Origin: Tenuifilum sp. 4138str | GTDB lineage: Bacteria; Bacteroidota; Bacteroidia; Bacteroidales; Tenuifilaceae | Assembly (NCBI RefSeq): GCF_041102575.1 | Contig: NZ_JBGCUE010000001.1 | Location: 124,001 to 188,000, forward strand | Direction of reading: 5' to 3' | Length of the DNA: 64,000 nucleotides | In this document: positions 51,538 through 61,965 of the stretch, piece by piece | How the letters are laid out: each line of letters starts with the position of its first letter | How positions within the stretch are numbered: position 1 is the first letter of the stretch | Made by a program: the position numbers and the translations under genes | Notes under the pieces: generated by a model | Database searches by the model: none | What the model saw: the letters and a program-made list of their open reading frames with translations, nothing else | What the model was told of the DNA's origin: nothing

Positions 51538-53856
51538 CTAAATATCTATTCCCAGTACCAATATATCATCAACCTGTTCGTAATTACCTTTCCATTTTTC
51601 CAGGAATGATTCAAGATGTTTGACCTGTTCATCAACAGGTTTATCTAAAGTATTACCTAGCAGTTTAATATATTCGGATTTGCCCAGCTTCATGCGCTTA
51701 GTATCACTTATCTGGTCGTGGTAACCATCAGTGTAGAAAAAGAGTTTCCCTTTTTTGGTAATATCAAGGTATTCATCGTTGAATACAATCAAACCGAGCT
51801 GACGGTTGAGGTTACGTTGGGGACGAACAGTTATATGATTATTTTTGGAATCGAAATACTCAAATGATATTTTGTGCCCTGAGTATTCCAGCGCTGCTGC
51901 CTGTTTTGTGTACTTGCAAACAATAAAGTCGATGCCTAATAGTAAGTTTGAATCAAACGGTTTTGCGTTGTTTTTTATCAACTCATTATACAAGTGCGTT
52001 GCAATTTGGCTGGGTTTATTTAGTTTAAAGATAGTTACAGCATCTTTTAGAGCGTTAATTGCCATTATGCTCATAAAAGCTCCGGCTACTCCATGCCCTA
52101 TACAGTCGGCAATGACAAAAATTATTCCGTTATCAAATTCATGATGCCAGTATATATCGCCGCCAACATAATCCTTTGGCTTGTAGAGCATGGCTTGTTT
52201 GCTGAAATACTTTTCTAGTTCTATGGGGTTTGAGAGCAGCGAACGTTGAATAAAAGAAGCATACTCTAGACCTTCAGTTATTCTATGGTTGGCATATTCC
52301 AAAAGTCTATTTTGCATCTCAATTTGCTCGGTTTGAAGGGCAAGTTCGGTTTTATGCTGGTTTAGTTCGTTTATGTTGATTTCCAGCATATCGCGTTGTG
52401 TTTCAATTTCCTCCTTTTGAATTAAAATCTCAGCATTCATTTCCTGTAGTAATCGTTTATCCTTTTTCAATTTTTTCAGGTAGAGGTATGATAGCACAAC
52501 TATTATCAAACTGAAAACAACAAGCGATAAAAGCAACAAATTGATTACCTTTTGTCTTTTGATGTCTAATTGTTTCAGCTCATTATCCTTTTGGAGCAGA
52601 GCAATTTCACTTTCTTTTTTATCTGTTTCGTACTCAATTTTTAGCTTATCGAGATTATTCAGATTTGAGATATTGCTTAACGTATCGCTGAGTGTTTTAT
52701 AGGCCTCAAGATGCTCAATGGCTTTTTTATAGTTACCTTGGCGTTTAAGAATTGAGTACATTCCTTTATGGGCATCGCGTTGCCACTCAATAGATTTGAG
52801 TTTAACAGCTAGTTCAAGAGCCCGGGCGTAAAAGGCAACTGAAGTGCCTAAATTTCCTATTTGCTCGTAGGCGCGACCAAGATTAAGGAAAACTGCTGCT
52901 AATCCATTCTCGTTCTTGCTTTGCTCAAAAGCCAATTTAGCCTTTAATAGGTAGTTTATGCCTTCCCTTGGATTTCCAATATCCAGGTAAAGCTGTCCGA
53001 TGTTACTGAGGGTCTTGCCCTGGTCGTCAATATTGTTGTTTTTTACATCTACTTCGTATGATTTAAGAAACATATTGAGACTCTCAGTAAAACTTTTCTG
53101 GTTTTTGAGGATGATGGCAATGTTATTTGATGCCCTGCCAACACCCAAATCATTTTTTAGTTTTTGGTAAATGGTTAGGGCTTTGTAATACATATCAAGT
53201 GCTTGATTTTGCTTACCCTGAGTATCGAATATTAGGCCAATGTTGTTATAAGCATGTGCTACACCAAGTGAGTCACCTAGTTTTTCTCTAAGTTTAAGGG
53301 CTTGGAATAGTTTTTCGGATGCTAGTTCAAGTTTCCCTAGATTCCAGTAAATACCCCCAAGCAAATTTATAGTCTTTGCCAGGCTTAGGGTATCGTTAAT
53401 TTGTTGGAAAAGGTCTATTGCATTATTCGCTTTTTCAATGGCACCTTCTGCATTTCCTGTATTGAAAAGGATTCCTGCAAGCATTTTATAGGAGTTGGCT
53501 ATGATTGCAACCGGAATTTTTGTTTTCTGTGAAAGGACAATAATGTTTTGAAAGTACTCCTGAGCCTTGGAAAAGTTTCCTCTAGCATAATATCTATTTC
53601 CTGCAAGCTCGTTGCCTTTGGCAACTCCATTAGCCCAGCCATATGATGCTGATGACTTAATTAATTCGATTACTACCTTGTCGTAAATGGAATCCTTATA
53701 TTCCTTTGCTGGCCCTAGTTTTTCATATATTTTGTTTAGAATAATAGAGTCCTTTGCGTTGTGTCTGATTACTTCTATTAAGCTATCGGGGTTGGGCTGA
53801 GCCATTAGTGGGGTTGCAATGGAGAGAGCGAACAAAAGGTTTTTAATTTTTATCAT
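51538..53856 (-). CDS. TPR-containing SpoIIE/PP2C-type phosphatase (possible SiaA role)
   Basis: The 772-residue product has a signal peptide (about 1-19), roughly nine tetratricopeptide repeats (about 85-390), a coiled coil, one membrane segment (about 437-460), a second long coiled coil (about 465-530) and a C-terminal SpoIIE-like Ser/Thr phosphatase (about 550-772), with DYVGGDIYW, IADCIGHGVAGAFMS and LFFYTDGYHDQ as metal-binding motifs. This is the usual Bacteroidota layout for a periplasmic sensor controlling cytoplasmic dephosphorylation. It may oppose the SiaB-like kinase at 14924 on the SiaC-like protein at 46560. Confidence 0.9.
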   Translation of the reverse strand: MIKIKNLLFALSIATPLMAQPNPDSLIEVIRHNAKDSIILNKIYEKLGPAKEYKDSIYDKVVIELIKSSASYGWANGVAKGNELAGNRYYARGNFSKAQEYFQNIIVLSQKTKIPVAIIANSYKMLAGILFNTGNAEGAIEKANNAIDLFQQINDTLSLAKTINLLGGIYWNLGKLELASEKLFQALKLREKLGDSLGVAHAYNNIGLIFDTQGKQNQALDMYYKALTIYQKLKNDLGVGRASNNIAIILKNQKSFTESLNMFLKSYEVDVKNNNIDDQGKTLSNIGQLYLDIGNPREGINYLLKAKLAFEQSKNENGLAAVFLNLGRAYEQIGNLGTSVAFYARALELAVKLKSIEWQRDAHKGMYSILKRQGNYKKAIEHLEAYKTLSDTLSNISNLNNLDKLKIEYETDKKESEIALLQKDNELKQLDIKRQKVINLLLLSLVVFSLIIVVLSYLYLKKLKKDKRLLQEMNAEILIQKEEIETQRDMLEININELNQHKTELALQTEQIEMQNRLLEYANHRITEGLEYASFIQRSLLSNPIELEKYFSKQAMLYKPKDYVGGDIYWHHEFDNGIIFVIADCIGHGVAGAFMSIMAINALKDAVTIFKLNKPSQIATHLYNELIKNNAKPFDSNLLLGIDFIVCKYTKQAAALEYSGHKISFEYFDSKNNHITVRPQRNLNRQLGLIVFNDEYLDITKKGKLFFYTDGYHDQISDTKRMKLGKSEYIKLLGNTLDKPVDEQVKHLESFLEKWKGNYEQVDDILVLGIDI

Positions 53857-54066
53857 AACTATTGTTTTACAGTTTATATCTTCAGTTTTTTTCCCTTAAA
53901 AATATGGTTCTCAGTAATCATCCAGTGAAAAATGATTTCCACAATTTCAATTCTTGGAACTCAAATTGGTAGTAAAAATAATTCCTTTAGCGTATTCATC
54001 TTTAATTTGTTTAGCTTTATTGACAACCTTACAATTTTCATTGATTAAATGTTGAATGAAAATGAG

Positions 54067-54096
54067 AAAGGAGGGGCTATGTAAGCTCCCTCCTTT
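54067..54096 (-). terminator. Terminator after dnaA
   Basis: AAAGGAGGG-GCT (54067-54078) pairs with AGC-T-CCCTCCTTT (54084-54096) with a one-base bulge; the minus side continues CTCATTTTC. Confidence 0.55.
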
Positions 54097-54121
54097 ACTA
54101 TAAGAACCCTAAAAACTAGTA

Positions 54122-55558
54122 TTATGCGTTATACTTAAGCTTCTTTTGGATATCTTCCACCTGGGCTTTGAATCGTTTATCGGTTTCCATCAGATTGTTA
54201 ACTGTTTTACAGGCGTGAAGAACAGTTGCATGATCTTTGTTCCCAATAACGCTACCAATGGTTGAAAGGGATGCTTTGGTTAAACTTTTAGAGAAGTACA
54301 TGGCAATCTGACGTGCTTGCACTATCTCACGTTTGCGAGTTTTTGCATTTAACACATCAACAGGTAAACCAAAGTACTCGCAAACAACTTTTTGGATGTA
54401 ATCAATAGTAATATCCTTCTTGGTGTTTTTAACTAGCTTCTCAATCATTTCCGAGGCAAGTTCAACGCTGAGCTGTTTCCCATTTAGGGTTGACTGAGCT
54501 AGCATGGAAATGAGTGCACCTTCAAGTTCACGAATGTTCTGGGTAATATTTGAGGCAATGTATTCCAAAACGTCGTTTGGTACTACTATACCATCGTTAT
54601 ATACTTTCTTTTTAAGTATTGCTACCCTTGTTTCAAAGTCAGGTGTTGTAAGCTCAGCCGACAAGCCCCACTTGAAGCGCGATAGAAGTCGTTTTTCTAA
54701 GCCTTGCAGGTCAGCTGGAGCCTGATCCGATGTAAGGATAAGCTGCTTGCCCGTTTGGTGTAAATGGTTAAAGATGTGGAAAAAGGCATCCTGTGTCTTT
54801 TCCTTTCCTGCAAACTCGTGAACATCGTCAAGTATTAGTAAGTCGATACTTTGGTAGAAGTGAAGAAAATCGTTTATGTTGTTATGTTTAAAGTAAGCAT
54901 CCACAAACTGGGTTTGGAACTTAACGGCGTTCACGTATAGTACAATTTTTTCAGGGAAATGTCTTTTAACCTCTATCCCAATTGCCTGAGCCAGGTGTGT
55001 TTTGCCTAACCCTGAGCCTCCGTAAATAAACAATGGATTAAAAGCAGTTTTCCCTGGAGCCTGACTAATAGTGATTCCGGCAGAACGAGCTAAGCGGTTG
55101 CATGTCCCCTCCACAAAGTTTGCGAAGTTGTACTCAGGGTTAAGCTGAGGATCAACATTTAGCTTTTTAATTCCCGGAATAATGAAAGGGTTCTTAATAG
55201 GTGCTTCCTGAACGGCCTGAACTGAAACTGGCTTGTTTTTAAGTTCAGTTTTGTTCTGAGTGGGGAACTTAACTGTATATGGAGTGCCACCATTATAGCC
55301 ACTATGTTCCATAATTACACTGTACTCAAGCTTAGCATCGGCTCCCAACTCCTTCCTTAACGTTTTACGCAGTATGTCAATGTACTGCTCTTCCAAATAC
55401 TCGTAGAAGAAAGGACTTGGCACCTGAATGGTGAGTACATTCTTTTCCAGCTTAATGGGAACAATGGGCTCAAACCAAGTTTTAAAGCTTATGGGCGTTA
55501 CGTTGTCCTTAATGATTCTTAAACAGTTTTCCCAAACTTCTTTATAATCAGCTGCCAT
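54122..55558 (-). CDS. dnaA: Chromosomal replication initiator DnaA
   Basis: DnaA opens the replication origin. The 478-residue product has an N-terminal domain (EVWENCLRIIKDNVTPISFKTWFEP, about 8-32), a linker, the AAA+ domain with Walker A GGSGLGKTHL (about 178-187), Walker B LLILDDVHEF (about 244), and a C-terminal DNA-binding domain with GNKDHATVLHACKTV. Start at ATG 55558 (MAADYKEVW); 55564 is two codons upstream. It is a single-gene unit behind an AT-rich region. Confidence 0.97.
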   Translation of the reverse strand: MAADYKEVWENCLRIIKDNVTPISFKTWFEPIVPIKLEKNVLTIQVPSPFFYEYLEEQYIDILRKTLRKELGADAKLEYSVIMEHSGYNGGTPYTVKFPTQNKTELKNKPVSVQAVQEAPIKNPFIIPGIKKLNVDPQLNPEYNFANFVEGTCNRLARSAGITISQAPGKTAFNPLFIYGGSGLGKTHLAQAIGIEVKRHFPEKIVLYVNAVKFQTQFVDAYFKHNNINDFLHFYQSIDLLILDDVHEFAGKEKTQDAFFHIFNHLHQTGKQLILTSDQAPADLQGLEKRLLSRFKWGLSAELTTPDFETRVAILKKKVYNDGIVVPNDVLEYIASNITQNIRELEGALISMLAQSTLNGKQLSVELASEMIEKLVKNTKKDITIDYIQKVVCEYFGLPVDVLNAKTRKREIVQARQIAMYFSKSLTKASLSTIGSVIGNKDHATVLHACKTVNNLMETDKRFKAQVEDIQKKLKYNA

Positions 55559-55892
55559 ATACATGTAAAAATATTTGAGTGAAAATTTTTCAACCTGTTA
55601 TCAACATCAACAAAATTGTAATGATTTTTTTTAAAAAAAAATAGGTTTTCAGGTTGACTTTTGTGTTAACATTACAACTACCTTATTATCACTCAAATAT
55701 TTTTTTTTCGTTCGTCAAAATTTTTTAATGCACTGATATACAGTTACATAAGTTGTTAATAACACAAATATTTGATTGTTAACTTATTGTTAAGTGAATC
55801 TAAATTTAAAGGTTATATAGATTTACTGTATAGCATTGACTTACAGTCGGAATAATATAACGGATTGATATACAGATTTATATAATAAACTG
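55559..55892. other. AT-rich dnaA upstream region, possible origin or autoregulatory site
   Basis: There is no gene. A 16-bp inverted repeat (55567-55582 and 55689-55704) brackets about 106 bases with A/T tracts. One DnaA-box-like TTATCAACA at 55598-55606 and TGTTAATAA at 55754-55762 differ from TTATCCACA by one and two bases. These are too few for a sure origin call. Confidence 0.35.
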
Positions 55893-56888
55893 CTATTTGT
55901 TTTTCTTTTCTTCGATGTATTTGGTTCTACTTAAGTCGATTATCGAGAAATTAACATACCTTTTAGGGTTCGCTTTCATGTCTTTAATCAGTAACTCAAG
56001 CTGTAGTGATGCCGATTCTAGGTTACGATACAGCGAGTCGTTATTAACCAGCTTGCCTAGTGTCCCCTCGCCTGAATTTACTTTTGTTAAAGCTTGCTGG
56101 AGTTGGGTTAGCGAGGAGTCGAGCTTTATAAGCGTGCTGTAAAGGTTAGCTTTGGATAGAGAATCGCTTAAGCTTGAAAGGTTTTTAATGGTGTTTGTAA
56201 TGTCTGCATTATTCTTTCGGATGTTCGATGAAATTGACTCTATATTGCTTAGCGATAACCTTATGGAGCCTTTTGGACTGTTAACCATGGTGTCGAGGCC
56301 AGCACTCAGGTTTGCAATGTTATGGAGGGTTCTATTGAGGTTCTCAATGCCCTCCGACAGGTTCTTTTTATTTTCATCGTTAAGCACTTCCTGAAGTACA
56401 ACAAGGGTTTTAGCAATCTCGCTCATCATTACCTCAGCTTTTTCCTTTACGGGCGACATTTGGTAGGCAAGTTGATCGAGGAGCCCTACCTCAATGGATG
56501 TAGGAAGTGTGTCACCAGGTTCATAGTAAAGGCTATCGGGGGCTACCTCAAGCTTTATGGCCTTACCTCCCATTATATCGGTGCTTACTAGTTTGGCAGT
56601 AGTGTTTCGGGGGAGGCTGTACTTCTTATTAACCAGTAATACCACCCGAAACCTCCCCGACTTTAAGTCATGAAACTCAATGTTTTTAACCAGGCCAACC
56701 TTAAAGCCGTTAATTAGCACGGCATCGGTGTTTTTTAACCCATCAACCGATTTGAAAATGGCGTAGTAAACATTGTTTGGGCTAAAAATATTTTTACCCT
56801 TTAAAAAGTTTACTCCCCAGAACATTACAACAAGTATGGTAAGGGCAAACAGGCCAATTTTTGTTTCGCGGGTTAGTTTGAGTTTCAT
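55893..56888 (-). CDS. MlaD/MCE-family protein
   Basis: The 331-residue product has one membrane segment (about 10-28) and an MCE domain (about 35-115; GLKNTDAVLINGFKVGLV) which forms a ring for phospholipid transport, then a long helical part with a coiled-coil tail (about 155-310). MCE proteins join an ABC transporter moving lipids between the membranes; MlaE/MlaF are not in the window. Start ATG 56888. It follows the amidase after 59 bases. Confidence 0.88.
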   Translation of the reverse strand: MKLKLTRETKIGLFALTILVVMFWGVNFLKGKNIFSPNNVYYAIFKSVDGLKNTDAVLINGFKVGLVKNIEFHDLKSGRFRVVLLVNKKYSLPRNTTAKLVSTDIMGGKAIKLEVAPDSLYYEPGDTLPTSIEVGLLDQLAYQMSPVKEKAEVMMSEIAKTLVVLQEVLNDENKKNLSEGIENLNRTLHNIANLSAGLDTMVNSPKGSIRLSLSNIESISSNIRKNNADITNTIKNLSSLSDSLSKANLYSTLIKLDSSLTQLQQALTKVNSGEGTLGKLVNNDSLYRNLESASLQLELLIKDMKANPKRYVNFSIIDLSRTKYIEEKKNK

Positions 56889-56947
56889 GGCTAGCTCTTT
56901 TGGTTGTTTACAATTCAAAATTACTCAATTATTGGGAAAGTAGGCAT

Positions 56948-58102
56948 CTAGTTTGAGTTAATCTTCTCTAAGGCTTTTTTAATGGGAATAATCTCTCCGT
57001 TTTCAATGGCTACTACAAAGGCATCAGGAAACTTTTGTTTAACAACCTTGCAGTATTCCAGTGCTTCAGGGTACGATTGCGAACCACCAACCAAGTATTT
57101 GTAAACTCCATTAACCACAAGAGTGTCAATATTATTTATGCCATCAAACTGAGTTCCTTTACTGTTCATTGGGGTTTGTGATGAGGCTATTTGAACCTTA
57201 AACTCTATTGTATTTACTTTTGCCATTGTTGTCGATTCATTCTCTATATTTTCTGGTTTTGATGGGTCGGGCTTTACAGTTTTCTGGTTTGACTCTACAA
57301 TTGCGTCAACTTTTTGCTTGTAGGCTTTAATGGCTCTGTAAATTGATGAAGCAATAAGTTCTTGCCCTTCATTTGAATTCAAAAACACCTCCTCTCTTGG
57401 ATTGCTAAGGTAGCCAACCTCCACAAGAACACTTGGCATTGATGTTTTCCAAAGCACAAGAAAGCCTGCCTGCCTAACACCTCTATCGGGACGCTTAGCA
57501 CGTTCCTTTAAATCACCTTGGATAATTGAGGCAAAATCGAGGCTTTGCTCTAGGAAAGCATTTTGGAGCATGGTAAAAATTATGAACGATTCGGCGGAGT
57601 TAGGGTCATAACCTTCGTATTTTTCGTGGTATTCATCCTCATAGGTAATAACAGCATTCTCGCGCATCGCTACATCAAGGTTCTCGTTGCTCTTATGCAA
57701 CCCCATAACGTAGGTTTCGGTTCCGGTAACACCCTTATTGGGTGCAGCATTGCAATGGATTGATATAAACAAATCGGCGCTTTCACGGTTAGCAATTCTG
57801 CTACGTTCGTCTAGGGGTATAAAGGTATCATCGGTTCGGGTGTAAATCACTTTCACGCCCGGGAGGTTCTGGTCTATGAGGTCACCAACCCTTTTTGCAA
57901 TGGATAGGGTAATATCCTTTTCCATACTGATTTTGCCAACTGTTCCAGGATCCTTACCTCCATGACCAGCATCGATAACAATCTTTGATACACTGTATGC
58001 GCTTAGGTGCTGCGATTTAATTGTATTGGCTGAAAAAAGTGATATGATTAGTAATGCCAAATAAAAGTTAAATGTTGATAAAAATTTATATTCCCGCCTC
58101 AT
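56948..58102 (-). CDS. N-acetylmuramoyl-L-alanine amidase with SPOR-like C-terminus
   Basis: The 384-residue product has a signal peptide or anchor (about 8-32), the Amidase_3 domain (about 40-265) with zinc ligands in IDAGHGGKDPG, Glu in MEKDI, His in SIHCNAAP and the catalytic Glu in VEVGYLSN, then a linker and a C-terminal SPOR-like domain (FKVQIASSQTP to the end). It cuts the peptide off muramic acid, probably at division. The ATG at 58102 is preferred over 58156, which would overlap lptD. Confidence 0.88.
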   Translation of the reverse strand: MRREYKFLSTFNFYLALLIISLFSANTIKSQHLSAYSVSKIVIDAGHGGKDPGTVGKISMEKDITLSIAKRVGDLIDQNLPGVKVIYTRTDDTFIPLDERSRIANRESADLFISIHCNAAPNKGVTGTETYVMGLHKSNENLDVAMRENAVITYEDEYHEKYEGYDPNSAESFIIFTMLQNAFLEQSLDFASIIQGDLKERAKRPDRGVRQAGFLVLWKTSMPSVLVEVGYLSNPREEVFLNSNEGQELIASSIYRAIKAYKQKVDAIVESNQKTVKPDPSKPENIENESTTMAKVNTIEFKVQIASSQTPMNSKGTQFDGINNIDTLVVNGVYKYLVGGSQSYPEALEYCKVVKQKFPDAFVVAIENGEIIPIKKALEKINSN

Positions 58103-58132
58103 ACCCCTTGCGTATTCTTTTATTTTTTTAAG

Positions 58133-58140
58133 TAGTTTTG
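58133..58140 (+). promoter_or_regulatory. -7 promoter element for lptD
   Basis: TAGTTTTG with CTTG 22 bases upstream; it lies between divergent amidase and lptD starts. Confidence 0.4.
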
Positions 58141-58148
58141 AGCTCAAT

Positions 58149-60758
58149 TTGTTCACAAAAATAGGATTAAAGTTGAGATTTAGGTTTACTTTATTGCTTT
58201 TACTTATAAACCAGTTGGCATTACTTGCTAACAGGTTTGACTCTGTGGCCTTACAACAGATGTTGGCTTACGCCAAACCCGATACCGTTTCAACTCCCGA
58301 TAGTGCTAAGAACAAAAAAAGTGCCATCGACGATCCAGTAATTACCAACGCCGACGATTCAATTGTATACTCCCTCGATGGGAAAATTGCATATCTGTAT
58401 GGTAATGGTGTGGTTACCTATCAAAATCTAGAGCTGAAGGCTAACTACATTGAGTTTGACATGGAAACCAAGCAGGTTTATGCAAGCGGATTACCTGATA
58501 GTACCGGAAAAATTAACGGTAAACCAAAGTTTAAGGAGGGAAGCCAGTCGTTTGAAATGGAAAAGATTTACTACAACTTTGATACACGTAGGGCTAAAAT
58601 TATAGGTGTGGTAACTGAACAGTCAGGCGGCTTCATGCATAGTGCGGTTACAAAAAAGATGGAGGACGATGTGGTTAACCTTCAGGGTGGCAAGTATACC
58701 ACCTGCGATTTAGACCATCCTCACTTTTACATTGCAATTACAAAGGGTAAGATGATACCCGATAAGAAGATTGTTGCTGGTCCTGCATACCTTGTCATTG
58801 AGGATGTACCTTTTCCCCTCATTATTCCGTTTGGTTTTTTCCCTAATACCCGTAAACGCGCTGCTGGCGTTTTAATACCCGAATACGGTGAGGAGAATAA
58901 CAGAGGACTATTTCTTAGGAATGGTGGATTTTACTTCGGCATGGGCGATTACATGGACCAACGTTTAACTTTTGATGTATACTCAAGGGGGTCGTGGGGT
59001 GTACGAGGGCAAACATCATATAAACTCAGGTATAAGTTTTCAGGATCGTTAAATTTAGAATATTCTACTATTGTAACAAGCGATAAAGGTTTACCCGATT
59101 ACAGTAAACAGAACTCCTACTGGATTCGTTGGTCACATAATCAGGACCCAAAAGCTTCGCCAAATTCAACTTTTCAGGCAAATGTAAACTTTGGTTCATC
59201 GAACTATAACAGGTATAATGCCCGTAGTATAAATACTGCGCTCTCAAATACGTTTAACTCAAGTATTTCGTATTCAAAAACCTGGCCTGGCTCCCCATTT
59301 AGCTTATCAACTTCGTTGACACACTCTCAAAACACAATAAATAAATCGGTTGACTTGAATTTTCCGAGGGTGGCTTTTAATATGAGCAGGATTTACCCTT
59401 TTAAACGGAAAAATGCAATTGGGGTGCCTAAATGGTACGAGAAGGTTGGGGTTAGCCTAAATACTAGCCTGGAAAACAGGGTTCAGGTTAAAGAAGATAA
59501 TCTATTTAAACGTACAGTATTCGATAGTCTGCAAAATGGTATGAAACATTCAATTCCTGTTTCTACCTCTTTCAACCTTTTAAAGTTTATAACTGTTAGT
59601 CCCGGAGTTAACTACAACGAGTTTTGGTACTTGCAAACAATTGAAAAGAATTGGAATGCTGATTCTAACAGGGTTGAGATTGATACACTGCGTGGATTTA
59701 AAAGGGGTTATGAGTACAGCACATCAGTTTCAATGAGCACCAAGGTTTACGGAATGTTTCAGTTCTCAAAGAAATCAAAAGTACAAGCAATAAGGCATGT
59801 GATTACCCCTTCGGTTTCCTTAGGCTATCGTCCCGATTTTTCTGATCCCAAATACGGTTTTTATAGGACAGTTCAATCCGATTCCACTGGTAAAACAACC
59901 AGGTATTCAATTTTTGAGAAAGGTATATATGGGGGACCAGGTGGAGGCAAATCGGGGGTAGTTTCTTTCGCACTTTCAAACCTGCTGGAAATGAAGGTTA
60001 AATCGGCAAACGATACGGTTAACCCGGTTAAAAAAGTAAAAATTATTGATGGATTGTCAATGAACGCCTCATATAACCTTTTAGCCGATTCTTTGAACTG
60101 GTCTGAGGTGTCGGTTAGCGGTAGAACAGGCCTGTTTGATGGGAAGGTAAACATCAACTATTCTGGCGGTTTTAACCTGTATGCCATAAATGAGCAAGGG
60201 CGAATTTACAATAGGTATGAATGGAACGAGAGCGGTAAGCTGGCAAGGTTTACCAGAGGGAATATTGGTGTCGATTTCTCATTGAATAGCAAAAAGGAAG
60301 GGCAGGCCAATTCGTCCACGGCAGGAAGAATGAGGGGAGCGGGTGAAATACCTCCGGGAACGGCTCCCGATGGCTCAAACTTTGGCGAATCGCTTGGAAC
60401 AATGTACGGACTTGATTATGTCGATTTCTCGGTTCCCTGGAATGTGAGGTTTAGCTACAACCTAAGCTATAGTAAACCTGCATTGCAGTCATCGTTAGTG
60501 CAAACTTTAAGCTTTTCAGGAAGCATTAGCCTTACTCCAAAACTGAAGATTGGTTTTAACTCAGGCTACGACTTCAAAAACAAAAAGCTTACAACCACTT
60601 CGCTTAACTTTTATCGCGACTTGCATTGCTGGGAAATGCGCTTAACTGTAATTCCCATTGGCTACTATAAGAGTTTTAGTTTCCAGATAAACGTAAAGTC
60701 GTCAATTCTACAAGATCTTAAGTTTACCAAGCGCGATCACTATCTCGATAACCAATAA
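58149..60758 (+). CDS. lptD: LPS assembly outer-membrane protein LptD
   Basis: LptD places lipopolysaccharide in the outer leaflet. The 869-residue product starts with TTG at 58149, the best in-frame option by the promoter, though a second TTG at 58173 is possible; signal peptide to about residue 28. An N-terminal OstA-like beta domain (about 60-230; [40 protein letters not shown]) is followed by a large beta-barrel (about 240-869). Bacteroidota LptD lacks the E. coli disulfide pattern. ridA follows after 16 bases. Confidence 0.9.
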   Translation: MFTKIGLKLRFRFTLLLLLINQLALLANRFDSVALQQMLAYAKPDTVSTPDSAKNKKSAIDDPVITNADDSIVYSLDGKIAYLYGNGVVTYQNLELKANYIEFDMETKQVYASGLPDSTGKINGKPKFKEGSQSFEMEKIYYNFDTRRAKIIGVVTEQSGGFMHSAVTKKMEDDVVNLQGGKYTTCDLDHPHFYIAITKGKMIPDKKIVAGPAYLVIEDVPFPLIIPFGFFPNTRKRAAGVLIPEYGEENNRGLFLRNGGFYFGMGDYMDQRLTFDVYSRGSWGVRGQTSYKLRYKFSGSLNLEYSTIVTSDKGLPDYSKQNSYWIRWSHNQDPKASPNSTFQANVNFGSSNYNRYNARSINTALSNTFNSSISYSKTWPGSPFSLSTSLTHSQNTINKSVDLNFPRVAFNMSRIYPFKRKNAIGVPKWYEKVGVSLNTSLENRVQVKEDNLFKRTVFDSLQNGMKHSIPVSTSFNLLKFITVSPGVNYNEFWYLQTIEKNWNADSNRVEIDTLRGFKRGYEYSTSVSMSTKVYGMFQFSKKSKVQAIRHVITPSVSLGYRPDFSDPKYGFYRTVQSDSTGKTTRYSIFEKGIYGGPGGGKSGVVSFALSNLLEMKVKSANDTVNPVKKVKIIDGLSMNASYNLLADSLNWSEVSVSGRTGLFDGKVNINYSGGFNLYAINEQGRIYNRYEWNESGKLARFTRGNIGVDFSLNSKKEGQANSSTAGRMRGAGEIPPGTAPDGSNFGESLGTMYGLDYVDFSVPWNVRFSYNLSYSKPALQSSLVQTLSFSGSISLTPKLKIGFNSGYDFKNKKLTTTSLNFYRDLHCWEMRLTVIPIGYYKSFSFQINVKSSILQDLKFTKRDHYLDNQ

Positions 60759-60774
60759 CCAAACCAAAATAACC

Positions 60775-61155
60775 ATGGAAAAGAAAATAATTTGTACCGA
60801 AAAGGCACCTAAGGCTGTAGGGCCTTATAGCCAGGCTGTTGAAGCAAACGGTTTCTTGTTCATTTCAGGACAAATACCAATTGATCCCTCCACGGGAAAG
60901 GTGGTTGAGGGTGGTATTAAAGAGCAAACCGAACAGGTTCTTAAAAATATTGGAGCTATCCTGAAAGAGGCAGGTTTGGACTACAGGAATGTTGTTAAAA
61001 CAACCTGTTTACTCAGCGATATGGATAACTTTGCCGCCATGAACGAGGTTTACGCACGCTATTTTACTTCTGAAATGCCAGCGAGGGCCGCTTACGGAGT
61101 TGTTCGATTACCTTTAGGGGTAATGGTTGAAATTGAGTGCATTGCTGTTTGTTAA
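60775..61155 (+). CDS. ridA: RidA family deaminase
   Basis: RidA hydrolyses reactive enamines/imines formed by PLP enzymes, such as 2-aminoacrylate. The 126-residue product contains [20 protein letters not shown] at the start, the conserved Arg in [10 protein letters not shown] (about 104) and the terminal VEIECIAV. It probably shares the lptD transcript and ends at a strong hairpin. Confidence 0.93.
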   Translation: MEKKIICTEKAPKAVGPYSQAVEANGFLFISGQIPIDPSTGKVVEGGIKEQTEQVLKNIGAILKEAGLDYRNVVKTTCLLSDMDNFAAMNEVYARYFTSEMPARAAYGVVRLPLGVMVEIECIAVC

Positions 61156-61177
61156 TTCTGAAACCAGCTAATAAAAA

Positions 61178-61210
61178 AAAGAAGGCTGCCAGTTGGCAGT
61201 CTTCTTTGGT
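61178..61210. terminator. Bidirectional terminator between ridA and rplI
   Basis: A 13-bp stem with one G-T pair (61178-61190, 61195-61207), a 4-base loop, in a converging gap. Confidence 0.85.
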
Positions 61211-61226
61211 TATAGCAATAAATAGA

Positions 61227-61673
61227 TTATTCAGAAACAACCTCGAATTCAATGCTAACCTTAACCTCGCGATGAAGCTTAATTTCGGCCTTATAGGTAC
61301 CAACCTCTTTAACCTGATCTTCAGAAAGCGTAATGCTCTTACGATCAATCTCAAAGCCTTTTTCAGCGAGAGCCTCAGCGATTTGGATGTTGTTAACCGA
61401 TCCAAAAATCTTGCCGGTTGAACTTGTTTTAGCACCAATGGTAAGCTTAACGCCTTCAAGTTTCTTGGCAAGCTGTTTGGCTTCAGCTTTAATCTTAGCT
61501 TCCTTGTGGGCTTGCTGTTTAATATTTTCTGCGATTACCTTTTTTGCCGATTCGGTAGCAGTTATAGCCATTCCTTTTGGAATCAGGTAGTTGCGGGCGT
61601 AACCGTTACGTACGGTAACCACGTCATTTTTATTACCCAAATTGGGAACATCCTGAAGTAGTATGATTTCCAT
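61227..61673 (-). CDS. rplI: 50S ribosomal protein L9
   Basis: The 148-residue product has the L9 N-terminal rRNA-binding domain (MEIILLQDVPNLGNKNDVVT, GYARNYLIPKGMA), a long central helix and the C-terminal domain with IFGSVNNIQIAEALAEKG. It is the third gene of the rpsF-rpsR-rplI operon. Confidence 0.97.
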   Translation of the reverse strand: MEIILLQDVPNLGNKNDVVTVRNGYARNYLIPKGMAITATESAKKVIAENIKQQAHKEAKIKAEAKQLAKKLEGVKLTIGAKTSSTGKIFGSVNNIQIAEALAEKGFEIDRKSITLSEDQVKEVGTYKAEIKLHREVKVSIEFEVVSE

Positions 61674-61692
61674 ATGTTTATCCTCCTACCTG

Positions 61693-61962
61693 TTACTTTA
61701 ATAAATCGGTTACAAATGGGAGCAGAGCCAAGTGGCGTGCTCTCTTAACGGCAGTAGCTACCTTGCGCTGATACTTCTGTGAGGTTCCGGTAATACGACG
61801 AGGTAGAATTTTACCCTGCTCGTTTAAGAACTTCTTGAGGAACTCAGCATCTTTGTAATCGATGTACTTGATGTTGTTCTTGCGGAAACGGCAGTACTTT
61901 TTCTTTTTAATCTCAACGCTAGGCGGTGTGAGATATCTGATTTCTGATTGATTCTGGCTCAT
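61693..61962 (-). CDS. rpsR: 30S ribosomal protein S18
   Basis: The 89-residue product has the [19 protein letters not shown] and [12 protein letters not shown] signatures. It pairs with S6 in the small subunit and sits three bases after rpsF. Confidence 0.97.
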   Translation of the reverse strand: MSQNQSEIRYLTPPSVEIKKKKYCRFRKNNIKYIDYKDAEFLKKFLNEQGKILPRRITGTSQKYQRKVATAVKRARHLALLPFVTDLLK

Positions 61963-61965
61963 TGT

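Noticed and set aside
55598-55762. Certain replication origin near dnaA
   Set aside because: Only weak DnaA boxes; kept as a possible site with low confidence.
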